Both the position numbers and the translations under genes were made by a program. The notes below the pieces were generated by a model. The model saw nothing but the letters and a program-made list of their open reading frames with translations, was not told where the DNA came from and did no database searches. Below are positions 47,991-57,244 of a stretch of DNA of 64,000 nt, one piece after another. Position 1 is the first letter of the stretch. Each line of letters starts with the position of its first letter. This stretch comes from Imbricaverruca yamaguchii (lineage: Eukaryota; Arthropoda; Thecostraca; Neoverrucidae): positions 3,748,501 to 3,812,500 of the forward strand of contig JAOTOL010001662.1 of NCBI GenBank assembly GCA_034440575.1, in the 5' to 3' direction.

Positions 47991-48289
47991 AGTAGATCGG
48001 CGTCTGACCGAGGGTGTGCGATGCTATTGCATGAGCGGCTACGTTAAATCAGTTCTATATTTTCTTTTTAACTTAGAAAGCCCTTTACAACAGTTATAGA
48101 AGCTAACGTGTGTAGTGTGCTTCAGGCTAGCTTATGGGAACCTCAATATGCAAAATAAATTGGAGTGATGCCCAGCCATAGCTCATTTAAAGTGACGCTC
48201 AATTTGCGAACATGATACAATTCCGAGAGTACGCAAGCAGTCAGATAGCTGTATGTTCCATCACAGCTATTCCGGTCCTGATATAAATC

Positions 48290-48960
48290 CCGCTCGACGT
48301 GCCGGAGAACGGTGCGCGTCCTGTTTACCGCAGTGAGCCGTGCCGTCGTCTGCGCCGACGTTCAATAGCCGGCTATCGTCTATGACAGGCCAACAAACCC
48401 CGGTGCATTTCTGAAAGCAAATGCGCGCGCGCGCGCGCCTGATTCGGACATAAATCGGCGCGAATAGGGTCGGTTGGCGGGAGGCAGTAACCGCGCGAAG
48501 GATTCATCATTGCCGCCTGGCGTGCCTCGGCTCCATCCTCCGGCAACGGTGGCGATGGGGCGGCGGCTCGAGCGGGTCGCCTCTCGTGTCCGGCCGATGG
48601 CCGCAGCGGCGGCAACAACACAGTGCGCGGCCGTGTCCCGCCACTGATTGGCTCTGCCCATGCGAGGTCTCGGGGATCTTTGCCGGCCGACGCGCGGCCG
48701 ACACCGGATTTAGCGCGCCCCGGCCGCGATTGTGCCGAGCCCGCGCCACGTGCACACCGAGAACGATCCGAGTGCGAACGGAGCGTCGGTGGCGCGGCGC
48801 CGACCGTTCGAAATCCCTTCTCTGATTGGCCGACGCGCCGCGCGAATTGTTTGTCTGAGGTGCGACGGGAAGTGAGCAGCGTGAAGCGGTGAATTTGGCG
48901 GATCGAAAACGCGAAGGGAAGAAGTTCGCGACCACAGGAATTTCCAAGTTTGGAAAGTTG
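48290..48960. promoter_or_regulatory. second CpG island-like block with CCAAT boxes
   Basis: CpG-dense, with inverted CCAAT boxes GATTGGCT (48647) and GATTGGCC (48824), and a short (GC)n run at 48422-48438. It looks like promoter DNA by composition only. Confidence 0.35.
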
Positions 48961-49741
48961 GATTGCAGTCAACTTTTTAATCGGATCGCGAGGCAAGCTA
49001 GCAGCACAAGTGATCGGTTACAGGGTAGATATTGATGATAGTTTTTTTTTCGCTTAGTGACGATGGCAGAGGTGATTATTCACCGAAATTAATTATCGGA
49101 TTGTAAAAGTGGAAGCGAAACCTTGTCAGTTAGTGCGTATTTAGCCCGATCGTAGCTTGGATGAAGTGAGGGCTGTTGAAAGGACGGAGTGGTAGGTATA
49201 CACTGCCTACCTACCTCGTAGATAGACATGGTAGGTAAATTGTCACCTGGAAAGAATCATACGTGTCCATATTTCAACATTGCAACTTATAATAATGGAA
49301 TCATCAGCAAGTATGGAGGTGCTTCATTGACAATTATAAATTGTTCAGGCCCACTCCCGCCCTATATTTTTTCAAAAATAGATGGCATTTTGTTGGATGT
49401 AAAAGCTGAATTCAGAGGATATAATTAACCAAAACTAGGCGATTGTGGCTCAAGACATGTCGCCTAGGACCTGAGCAAAAGCTTACCAATGCATCAATAC
49501 CATAAATTTGGGTACCGAAATTCAGATGTCTACCATCGATTTTCAATGTAAAATCACTCGCCTTCTCTGACACTCGGGACACTAAATCGCCCCATATTCA
49601 TTGCTGTGGATCGACTATGGACAATTATGAGGCACGTGCATAGTATTCTGTGACTTTCACACGCGGAGACCTTATCCTCAACGCTTCGCGATTGACGAAA
49701 ATGGTAGCGATTTCCCCAGTTTGTACTCTCCAGTCTCGTTC
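48961..49741. other. non-coding, nothing recognised
   Basis: AT-rich single-copy DNA. Confidence 0.45.
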
Positions 49742-50035
49742 GGCTGTTGCCAGGTTTATGGCGATGTTAGTGGGTGTTGGTATGTTTCAACTTTTCACGG
49801 TCCCCGATCCGCTGATGCATCGCATACGTTCCGATCGGCACCAGTGCTATTGGTGAAGCGGGCCTTAAACTTCAGTCCCTCTCCGTTGTTGGGAGCTTAC
49901 CCTGCTCTTGCCAAGTTTATGGTGATGCTAGTGGATGTTGGTATCCTTCAGCCTTTCAAAACCCCGTTTTGTGACGCTCAATTTGCGTCTCGCTCGCCAC
50001 CGATGCGGCGTGGGAAGCGGGCTTTAGCCGCGCAC
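49742..50035. repeat. imperfect ~160-bp direct duplication
   Basis: TTGCCAGGTTTATGGCGATG (49747) recurs as TTGCCAAGTTTATGGTGATG (49909), and TGGTGAAGCGGGCCTTA recurs as TGGGAAGCGGGCTTTA about 158 bp on. Possibly monomers of a mobile-element 5' region or an old satellite; I cannot decide. Confidence 0.6.
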
Positions 50036-51760
50036 ACGGAAGTGGCGCAGGAGAGCACGCCGGATTTGTAACGGGGTGCCCGTCCGAAGACAATCGCCCC
50101 GACTCCACTTGTTACCCGCCACCCTTCCCCTCCAGTTCTCGCCGTGTTGTTCCGTCCCGTCCTCTATGAGCCATGACCCCAGTGGCAGATTGAGTTACCG
50201 CGAAGGTGCCTGCTCCCCTCCTCATCTTCGAGAGAAGGCGTACCGGCAGCCCAAGCTACCTGGCCGGGAAAATCCCCAAGGAAGAGAGAGAGAAAGAACG
50301 GTGGCAGCGGTCCGCGTCGCATCTACCACCACTATTCTGTGTAAGTCATCACTGGCGCGCGGCGACCGGCCGAGCAGGACACCTGGATCAGTGGAGCGGA
50401 CGTGACTCAGGCCCCTCTTCGGTTCGCAGCCCTTCCTCTGATTCATCACACACTAACGATGTCCTCACCTTGACCCCTTGGGAGTGGAAAAGGCATAATG
50501 TGTTCCCCGGCTGCCGCGGTCATGGCGGTTACGCCACATTGGGGAAAGTAATCACTGTATGCCGAGTACTCCATCCGCGGGCACACCTGGCATAAACCCC
50601 AGTACATAGTAACCTTCGCTTGGCACACGCTTCGCACACCATCGCTTGGCACACCTGGCGGGAACAGCTGCCACCGCGATGCTAAAGGTTGCTGCTCTAC
50701 ATGCCCTCTAATGGTATAGGTGCTTCGTCCAAGACCATGCCCAAGCTGTCCTTATGATCCTTTCACTCCTCATATATACAAGGGGAGTGATTTTAGAGGC
50801 GTGCGGACCATAAAGGCCATTTGCGCCGCCTTTAAAGCGAGTACAACCTTTGGAAACAGGGTGCACGAAACTTTTTGAACACGACAAATTGCCACTAAAA
50901 GTTCGGAGCACATTGCAGCGTTATTTTTCAGGGGAAGCTCTCCGTACTTACGGTGTTTTTCACCTCCCAACCCATCGTCACACGACACTCCCCCACCCAT
51001 TCGTTGGCACTGCACCGACAAGTCAAGTACGAGGGCAAGGCCACTGTGGACAGGTGGAGGGGAGCGTAGGGTGAGTGGGGCATGTGTTGTCATGTTTTCC
51101 CTGATGACAGCGCCGGGTCGTCACGGACGCCTCCCCGCCTCCCCGCCTCCCCGCCTTCCCGCCGCGACAACTGCCACAAACATCTCGCCGACGGGCCGCC
51201 GACGCGATACTCCCCGTCAGAGGAACCCCCCCCCGCCAGCGGAGCCGGCGGATCGTGTGACGGAGGGAGTGCGCCCATATGTGCAGGCTGACACCGGAGC
51301 GATCCGCCACAGGCGATGGATCACCGGCGACACAAGAGGCGTCCTGTGTGGAGGACGGACTGGCGCGCCGCCGGTCAGCTGCACTGCTGACACGCCGCCG
51401 GCCCACTCCCCAGGCCAGGCCGACGGCGGCGCCAACGGACCGCCTGCCGCCCACCAGCAAACGCGACACTGTGCGAACGGAACACGCCTGTCAGCTCTAT
51501 GGTCCTACATGCAGAAAGCGTTCAGCCATTCGATGGATTGATCAGGGTGCATGTTGTCCAGTAGCTGTAAATAATACCTCAAATGCCATTCTCTCCAAAA
51601 GCCACGTGAGTGCATGAAACGAGAGTACATTCTCGTTTTGTTCATTAGAAGATGATTTTTATCACCGGATTACATTTCGAGTGTCCGAGGAATAAAGTGT
51701 GGTATTCCTTGGAGCTATCTTAGTGTCCGTCTGCACTACGATAAACACAAATACGTGTCA
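50036..51760. other. no gene recognised; CpG-rich 51.10-51.49 kb
   Basis: No domain or splice-bounded exon was recognised up to the LTR element. Confidence 0.4.
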
Positions 51761-51765
51761 CAATA
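51761..51765. repeat. target-site duplication of the LTR element, left copy
   Basis: CAATA directly before the LTR; the same five bases follow the other LTR at 56203-56207. Five bases is the usual duplication size for Ty3/gypsy-type integration. Confidence 0.88.
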
Positions 51766-52005
51766 TGTAGTTGCCGATTAGAAAGTAAGTGCCGAGCACG
51801 GGGAAGGACGTGTATTGGCAGTGTCCGGCCACGCGTCCCCTCGACGAACTGCCGGCAGTCACCCCCGCGCGCCGCCGACCTAGCCGCCCCAACCACAGAT
51901 CACGTTGCAGAAACCGCTGACGGCGCCGAGTGCAACGTGACACCGGCGCCACCGGCGCCGGCGGCCCTGCACCAGCATGGCCGGCTCCAGCACCAGCTCA
52001 CTACA
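51766..52005 (-). repeat. 3' LTR (240 bp)
   Basis: Begins TGTAGT and ends ACTACA, a 6-bp terminal inverted repeat with the usual TG...CA ends. It lacks 21 bp present in the other LTR, between two CCGG tetranucleotides (junction at about 51828), a pattern expected from slippage between short direct repeats. Otherwise I find no difference between the two LTRs. Confidence 0.95.
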
Positions 52006-52014
52006 CCTCCACCT
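52006..52014 (-). promoter_or_regulatory. polypurine tract of the LTR element
   Basis: AGGTGGAGG on the minus strand, one pyrimidine only, directly abutting the 3' LTR and 8 bp after the pol stop codon. This is the expected plus-strand primer site. Confidence 0.75.
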
Positions 52015-52022
52015 GATTATCA

Positions 52023-55000
52023 CTAATCATCATCGTCGTCCGGTATACACGATTCACTTGGTACACCGCAGCCATACAATTCGACTGGCGCCCGCCTCAC
52101 ACGCATACTTCGCCGGGGCGCGGCTCGCCCATCCCGCGCGTCCTCAGTGACCACACATTCAGCGCTCGGGTGGTCATACACCGCATCGTCCTCAAAATCC
52201 TCCGCCCTGCCCGCGCCGTCTGCGAGGTCTGCACTCACTTCTGCCGCCGCCCACGCATCCGGCGGTGCCGGTGGCGGCCGCTCCGCCTCCGGTTCTACCG
52301 CCCCACCCGCACTGGGCGACACCTTACGCGGCTGCTCCATCACCTCCTCCGGTGGGTCAAAGTCCCCAGACTCGCTCGCGCTCCCGTCTGGTCCGGCGTC
52401 CTCACTCCCGAATCGCCGCCGGACACACCGCACGTGCCACGGGGTACCGTCGACCTCCACCAGCGGTGTCGGGAGCAGCCGCGTCACCACACCTCGCCGC
52501 GACACATCCGTGCACCGCGTCGGCTGACCTCGGCGTCGTATCCACACGGTGTCACCGACTTGGAACATCGCGCGCGCACGCTCAGAGCCGTCGTGCGCCA
52601 CGGGCATCGTCCGGCTGGGCCCCTGCACACCGGCGGCCACCGGCAAGTCCCGGCCAGCGCGCTTGAAGAGCCCGGCCGCCGGAGCGCTGGAGGGTCGTAC
52701 ACCGTCGCGAGGCGTAGCATTGTAACGGTGTACCGCTTCCCCGATGGTGCAGTCCTGGCGGGCCGCCATCACCTTAATTGTCCGATGATGGCGCTCGACA
52801 ATGCCGTTACCTCCTGCCTCGTGCACGGCCCGAAAGCGCAGCCGGACCCCCCATCGCGCCGCGAACGCAGCCATCCGACGACCCCGGAATTCTGTCGCGT
52901 TGTCCAACAGCAACTCAGCCGGCGCGCCCCGTTCCAGGAAGATGGTTTCCAGCTGGCCCGTGACCTCGGCTGCGTCGGAACGGCGCAGCAGCCGCCACAT
53001 CCCGTACCGGGAAGGCCCACAGTCGATCACCGTCAGGTACGACCGGCCCCGGTAGTGGGTAACGTCGATGGCTAGGCGTTCCCACGTCAGCGGCACGCTC
53101 AGTGACCCGCGCTGCCAGCGCGCAGGTGCCGGGTCGATGGACTGGCACACATCGCACTGCTGGATCACCGCTCGCACCGCTGACCGGGTGGCACGCGCGT
53201 CCTCGCTCCGACGCACATACCAGAGCGTCCGGCGGACCCCCTGGTGCCCGGTGTTCTCGTGCACCTCACGTATCCGGGCGGGGTCGGCGTCTGGTCGCGG
53301 GGCCACGGCTGCCGCGACGGCGCCTGGTGGCGCGTCAGTTGATGAGTCCGGCAGTCGAAGCCACTCTTTTGGCACACGGGTGAGTGCGTCCGCCGGGTTG
53401 TCCGCGGATTTTACCAGGCGGACCGTCATCTTCAGGCGAAACTCCTCCACTAGCTGTCGAATGACGTCGATCCTCCGGCGGATAAGCATCTCCCCGTGCG
53501 CCTTAGTCCGCAGGCGAGAGCGGCCGCTCAGGGCGTCATCGATCCACTTGTGAACCGTGGCCGAGTCGGTACGAAGGTCGATGGTGGTAATCCCCCACGC
53601 AACCGCCATGTTGACACCGCTGAGCGCCGCGTCCAGCTCGGCCATGTTGATGTGCATGGCCGCCTTCGACTCCGGCCGTAGCCAGCTCGCGTCCTCCACG
53701 GCGCCACTGACCGGATCCTCCAGGATGACCCCGGCAGCAAGGGAACTGGCGTCCGTCCACACCACCAACTTGTCCCCCTTCAGCTGCCAGGGGCCTCGTG
53801 CCGGGTCAGCCCCCCTTACCCGCACCGCGACACAGTCGACCTGCTCGCGCAGCCCGGCGTCCATTTTCGGGTCGTCCCAGCCTGTCGTCAGGGCGTTGAC
53901 GCGCCGCTTTAACCACGCGGCCGCCGGACGCAGCCACCCCACCACCGGCAGGTGGGACACCAGGTGGCCGCACCACGCGAACAACGCTCGACGTGTCAGC
54001 ACCTCCGGGGGCGCGGCCACCGGGTTGTCGCGGCGCCAGCACAGTTCTCCGTCGTCCGCGCGCACCCGCAGCCCGAGCAGTCGCGCTCCCTCGGCCGCCC
54101 GCTCCGGCGGCTTACAGACCAGACCGTACCGGGCGAAGTGCTCCACTACGTGGTCTGCGCTGACAATGTCCTCGTCTACCAGTAGATCGTCCACGTAGGG
54201 CAGCACCTCCAGGTTCACCGCGGCATCCTGGAGCAGGACGGCCCGCACCACGGCCTTCATGACGAGCGGCGCGACGTTCAGCCCAAAGCCGACGCGAGTC
54301 AGGCAATACCTCTGGCCTCGCACCTCCACCGTCTGATACGGCCACAGCCGCCGGTCCAACCGGAGCTGAAGGTACGCCTTCCGTAGGTCCACCACCGCGA
54401 CGCGGGCGCCGTGCCGTCGCCAGCGGCGAAGCTGGTCAGCACAAACGTCCGCGTCCGCGGTGTGTGCGGTAATGTGGCCATTCAACTCACGGTAGTCCAA
54501 GACAGGGCGCACCCTGTCCCGATTCGGCTGCCGGACCGCCATCAGAGGGATCAGGCCACGGGCCGGGCCATCCACCCGCTCGTCATACGGCTGCAGCCAC
54601 CCCTCCCGGATCCACAGCTCCAATTCAGCGTCGTACGCCGGCCGAACCGCCGGCGGTACCGCATACTCCGCGATTCGGTTCCGCAGGCTCTCGGGACCGT
54701 TCCCGTCTGCCCACACCCATGCCACGGTCCATTCGCCCGTCCGCGCGGCGAATTGCGCCGTGAAGTCCGCTGCATCCACGGCCAAGTCCCGACGGTCGAC
54801 CTCAACTGCCGCCGCACAGACCCGCACGTCTGTCGGTGTCCGCAGGCTGATGCCACCCAGGGCCGTGATGCCCGACATCCCCAGAACCACGTCCACACCC
54901 AGCGGGCGGTCTGGCACAACCAGCGCCGCGAGCATCACTCGCCTGCCCTGGTATTCCACCTTGACCGTGACCGACCCACTGCACCGTAACGTTCCCCCGT

Positions 55001-55226
55001 TCACGGTTCTCATTTCCACCTTCCGCGGCGTCCACCGCCAACAGCAACCTCGGTACACGAGCGTGTCAGTGCATCCGGAGTCCACCAACACGCGTCGCTC
55101 GCTGCCGTCCACTTGCATCCGGGCGACCGGAAGGGCGCGATCTACTGATCCGGAGACGGCGCTCGCGCTGACGCGTCCCCCGATGCGTTTGGGCAGGCCG
55201 CGGCGAGATGACCCTCCCTCCCGCAT
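52023..55226 (-). CDS. Pol polyprotein: protease, reverse transcriptase, RNase H, integrase
   Basis: An open frame of 1,067 codons from the first in-frame ATG (55226). Translation probably enters by -1 frameshifting at 55193-55187, so the first ~12 residues are not used. Visible in order: aspartic protease VLVDSGCTD (Asp at 49); reverse transcriptase with VVDLRKAY (Asp 280) and YVDD (344-347); RNase H with TDAS (492), MAEL (Glu 530), TDSATV (554) and NPADALTR; integrase zinc finger His656, His661, Cys691, Cys694; catalytic Asp721, Asp775 and Glu811, the last two 35 residues apart as in active integrases. A C-terminal basic segment with GVVTRLLPTPLVEV may be a GPY/F-like module. The tail is acidic and ends in five Asp. 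All expected catalytic residues are present, so it looks competent. The protein converts the RNA genome to DNA and inserts it in the nucleus. Confidence 0.94.
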   Translation of the reverse strand: MREGGSSRRGLPKRIGGRVSASAVSGSVDRALPVARMQVDGSERRVLVDSGCTDTLVYRGCCWRWTPRKVEMRTVNGGTLRCSGSVTVKVEYQGRRVMLAALVVPDRPLGVDVVLGMSGITALGGISLRTPTDVRVCAAAVEVDRRDLAVDAADFTAQFAARTGEWTVAWVWADGNGPESLRNRIAEYAVPPAVRPAYDAELELWIREGWLQPYDERVDGPARGLIPLMAVRQPNRDRVRPVLDYRELNGHITAHTADADVCADQLRRWRRHGARVAVVDLRKAYLQLRLDRRLWPYQTVEVRGQRYCLTRVGFGLNVAPLVMKAVVRAVLLQDAAVNLEVLPYVDDLLVDEDIVSADHVVEHFARYGLVCKPPERAAEGARLLGLRVRADDGELCWRRDNPVAAPPEVLTRRALFAWCGHLVSHLPVVGWLRPAAAWLKRRVNALTTGWDDPKMDAGLREQVDCVAVRVRGADPARGPWQLKGDKLVVWTDASSLAAGVILEDPVSGAVEDASWLRPESKAAMHINMAELDAALSGVNMAVAWGITTIDLRTDSATVHKWIDDALSGRSRLRTKAHGEMLIRRRIDVIRQLVEEFRLKMTVRLVKSADNPADALTRVPKEWLRLPDSSTDAPPGAVAAAVAPRPDADPARIREVHENTGHQGVRRTLWYVRRSEDARATRSAVRAVIQQCDVCQSIDPAPARWQRGSLSVPLTWERLAIDVTHYRGRSYLTVIDCGPSRYGMWRLLRRSDAAEVTGQLETIFLERGAPAELLLDNATEFRGRRMAAFAARWGVRLRFRAVHEAGGNGIVERHHRTIKVMAARQDCTIGEAVHRYNATPRDGVRPSSAPAAGLFKRAGRDLPVAAGVQGPSRTMPVAHDGSERARAMFQVGDTVWIRRRGQPTRCTDVSRRGVVTRLLPTPLVEVDGTPWHVRCVRRRFGSEDAGPDGSASESGDFDPPEEVMEQPRKVSPSAGGAVEPEAERPPPAPPDAWAAAEVSADLADGAGRAEDFEDDAVYDHPSAECVVTEDARDGRAAPRRSMRVRRAPVELYGCGVPSESCIPDDDDD

Positions 55227-55912
55227 GTCCAGCAGCGTCGCGGTAGTCGTGGCCGCCGCGCTTCCTGACGAGACGGCGGGGGCGCGGGCCGCGACGCTGC
55301 TGCCGCAGCCAGCACCTCGTGATGGTCATCGCTCAGGATGTCCCGGGCCAAGCGGACGAGACTCGGCAGCGCCATCCGCTGTGCTCGCGTACCTGCCTTC
55401 AGCTGGCTCCGTACCGGTGCCGGCAGCCCCGATATGAATTTGGCGTCCAGGATGGACTCGGGGAGCTTCTCGTCCGAGACCAGCGCTATGAGGCGGCGCA
55501 GGTCCGCCAAGTAGACGTCCACGGACTCGCCTGGTCGCAGTTCTCGGTCCTGGAAGGCGGCGTACGCGGCGTGCCGGTTTAACGCGAACGCGTCGTATAA
55601 CGCGTCGCGGACAGCCGCCATAGAGTCCTGCGCTTTGTCGGGTAGCTGCTCCCAGACGGCGAAGGCTGCCCCAGTCAGCCGTTCCGGGATGACGTCCACG
55701 AAGTTGACGCCGCGTCGTCGGCACAGTTTCTCTGCCCGCGTAAACCACTCGGCCACATTCACTGTCCCGCTGAACTCGGGTATGTGGCGCGTGTCGAAAT
55801 TACGCGGGCCTGCCACACCCAGGGTCCCCGACACCTCCGCGAAGTTCACCGATCCACTCGCGCCCGACGTCGCCTCCCGCGGCTCTCCCTCTTCATCCCC
55901 GTGCCCCGGCAT
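55142..55912 (-). CDS. Gag structural protein with one zinc knuckle
   Basis: 256 codons from the ATG at 55912, 29 bp after the 5' LTR. The central part, with AEWFTRAEKLCRRRG, FAVWEQLPDKAQDS and ESVDVYLADLRRLIALV, is of retrotransposon Gag type (capsid-like helical domain) and would form the particle. Near the end is CWTCGREGHLAAAC (residues 227-240), a CX2CX4HX4C zinc knuckle for RNA packaging. The frame overlaps pol by 85 bp or more and stops with TAG at 55142-55144, 42 bp after the slippery site. The same frame is open upstream across the leader and well into the 5' LTR without a stop, but the ATG at 55912 is the first in-frame ATG and is my chosen start. Confidence 0.92.
   Translation of the reverse strand: MPGHGDEEGEPREATSGASGSVNFAEVSGTLGVAGPRNFDTRHIPEFSGTVNVAEWFTRAEKLCRRRGVNFVDVIPERLTGAAFAVWEQLPDKAQDSMAAVRDALYDAFALNRHAAYAAFQDRELRPGESVDVYLADLRRLIALVSDEKLPESILDAKFISGLPAPVRSQLKAGTRAQRMALPSLVRLARDILSDDHHEVLAAAAASRPAPPPSRQEARRPRLPRRCWTCGREGHLAAACPNASGDASARAPSPDQ
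55152..55193 (-). promoter_or_regulatory. -1 ribosomal frameshift signal between gag and pol
   Basis: The minus strand has the heptamer C CCA AAC (55193-55187) in the gag phase, matching X XXY YYZ. A 6-base spacer follows. Then GGGGACG (55180-55174) can pair with CGTCTCC (55158-55152), making a 7-bp stem with one G-U pair and a 15-base loop. The shift passes ribosomes into the pol frame exactly where the two frames overlap. The three parts together are the standard layout. Confidence 0.85.
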
Positions 55913-55919
55913 AGTATTC

Positions 55920-55941
55920 GCAATGTATGGCCGAAATAGCT
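55920..55941 (-). promoter_or_regulatory. leader next to the 5' LTR where a primer-binding site is expected
   Basis: Directly after the 5' LTR the minus strand reads AGCTATTTCGGCCATACATT. There is no TGG start as in sites complementary to tRNA 3' ends, and its complement does not occur within the LTR, so simple Tf1-like self-priming is not supported. The priming mechanism is undetermined. Confidence 0.45.
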
Positions 55942-56202
55942 TGTAGTTGCCGATTAGAAAGTAAGTGCCGAGCACGGGGAAGGACGTGTATTGGCAGTGT
56001 CCGGCGACCCAGCCACGAGCACCGGCCACGCGTCCCCTCGACGAACTGCCGGCAGTCACCCCCGCGCGCCGCCGACCTAGCCGCCCCAACCACAGATCAC
56101 GTTGCAGAAACCGCTGACGGCGCCGAGTGCAACGTGACACCGGCGCCACCGGCGCCGGCGGCCCTGCACCAGCATGGCCGGCTCCAGCACCAGCTCACTA
56201 CA
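55942..56202 (-). repeat. 5' LTR (261 bp)
   Basis: TGTAGT...ACTACA ends as in the 3' LTR. It contains the 21-bp segment missing from the other copy. A reading frame in phase with gag is open across the region from 56149 to the end of the LTR. The 21-bp difference is a multiple of three and does not disturb that phase. Confidence 0.95.
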
Positions 56203-56207
56203 CAATA
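56203..56207. repeat. target-site duplication of the LTR element, right copy
   Basis: CAATA, matching 51761-51765. Confidence 0.88.
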
Positions 56208-56583
56208 TCACAACTGACACAATCCTACTCGGGGTATCAAACTGGGTGCGGCAATGACCTGACCGTAGTTGTCACACCACCACACGATGGATCCACACAG
56301 ACTGGGTGTCGTCGGAGACGCAGCAGTACCGCCGCCACCGCACGGTCCAGCTCCGCTCGCGGCACCGGACCGGCACCGTGCAGCATCACCACAAAGCCGC
56401 GCACGTGTTGTCCCCGACAGGCCGCCGCCACGGGGCCCAACACGTGGGGCAACACGCCAACAAAGCCGCTCGGTGTCGCACGTGAACCGGCGAGCCGACG
56501 GGCGGCAAAAACGGCACCTCGCCGACGTCCAATATCAACAGCCCTGCTGACTGATTGTGTTGACATCTGGAATGTATGTCGGG
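56208..56583. other. non-coding flank of the LTR element
   Basis: No feature recognised. GC-rich. Confidence 0.4.
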
Positions 56584-56641
56584 CCGACATCTTAGCCACG
56601 GTGTCGGACGACACCGTCCCGACACCGTGGCTATGTGTCGG
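56584..56641. repeat. long perfect hairpin
   Basis: TAGCCACGGTGTCGG (56593-56607) and CCGACACCGTGGCTA (56619-56633) are exact reverse complements separated by 11 bp. CCGACA outside the left arm and TGTCGG outside the right arm extend the pairing after a small internal loop. No run of T follows, so it does not look like a terminator, and nothing links it to the LTR element 380 bp away. Confidence 0.85.
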
Positions 56642-57244
56642 GCTGATGCGGCGTGACACAACGGGCGACAAAGCAAGCTTCACCTGGCGAGTCGCCAACC
56701 TGGTCGAGACCTGAGGGCCGAGTTATCTGTCGGAAACCCGTGACACGATCCGGCTGAAATCCGGGTCCTCTGACCTTGTCCGGCTAAAGCCCTGGTCACA
56801 TGTGAGGAGGTGATGCACCGTGAAGAAAGGCACCGACCGCACCATTTTGAACAACAGGTGCTGGACACCTCTGGCCATAAGTACTCATGTATTGGCAGTT
56901 GCCGGCGTGTCAACGACTTCAGCTCGTTGCATAGTTTATGCATTTATTTAGCCTAGCTCCCTAAAAACAAACGAGCGCACTGCTTCCTGATACAGGTGAC
57001 GCGGGTGGTTAACCAAGGCGCTGTGAACAATAGACACAGACAGGGAGGCCATTTGCCGTACTTTTTCAATACCCAACAAAAACCAATATTTTGGCGATAT
57101 GAACAGTGATCATGCCTGTCAAATCATCCTGTCGTAGTGTTAATTCAGCTATCTTCGTGGGACAAATGAAAACAAAATATTTCCATGTTCATAGCAAGCA
57201 AGCCGAGACATGGCGACCTTGGTAACCAGCGAGGAGTGCACACT
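56642..57244. other. non-coding, nothing recognised
   Basis: No exon, RNA or repeat supported. Confidence 0.45.

Larger units (their letters stand above)
51766..56202 (-). mobile_element. complete LTR retrotransposon, Ty3/gypsy-type
   Basis: A 4,437-bp element on the minus strand: 5' LTR (55942-56202), gag, pol in the -1 frame, polypurine tract, 3' LTR (51766-52005), flanked by CAATA duplications. The Pol order is protease, reverse transcriptase, RNase H, integrase, which excludes the Copia arrangement. Gag with a single zinc knuckle fits Ty3/gypsy better than BEL/Pao. Motifs such as FGLNVAP and YVDD resemble, as I remember them, poorly characterised gag-pol families of ticks, crustaceans and worms; the exact clade is not settled. 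There is no envelope-like frame. Both genes are open along their whole length and the LTRs are identical except for one 21-bp indel, so insertion was very recent. Confidence 0.95.

Noticed and set aside
48373..48996. 207-codon minus-strand frame
   Set aside because: It lies in a CpG-dense block in which several frames are open on both strands; composition explains it.
52023..55226. Envelope-like gene in the LTR element, or endogenous retrovirus status
   Set aside because: The pol stop is followed almost at once by the polypurine tract and LTR, so there is no room for a third gene.
51766..56202. BEL/Pao assignment, suggested by the YVDD box
   Set aside because: Gag type, short element and integrase layout fit Ty3/gypsy better; I keep the clade open rather than claim BEL/Pao.
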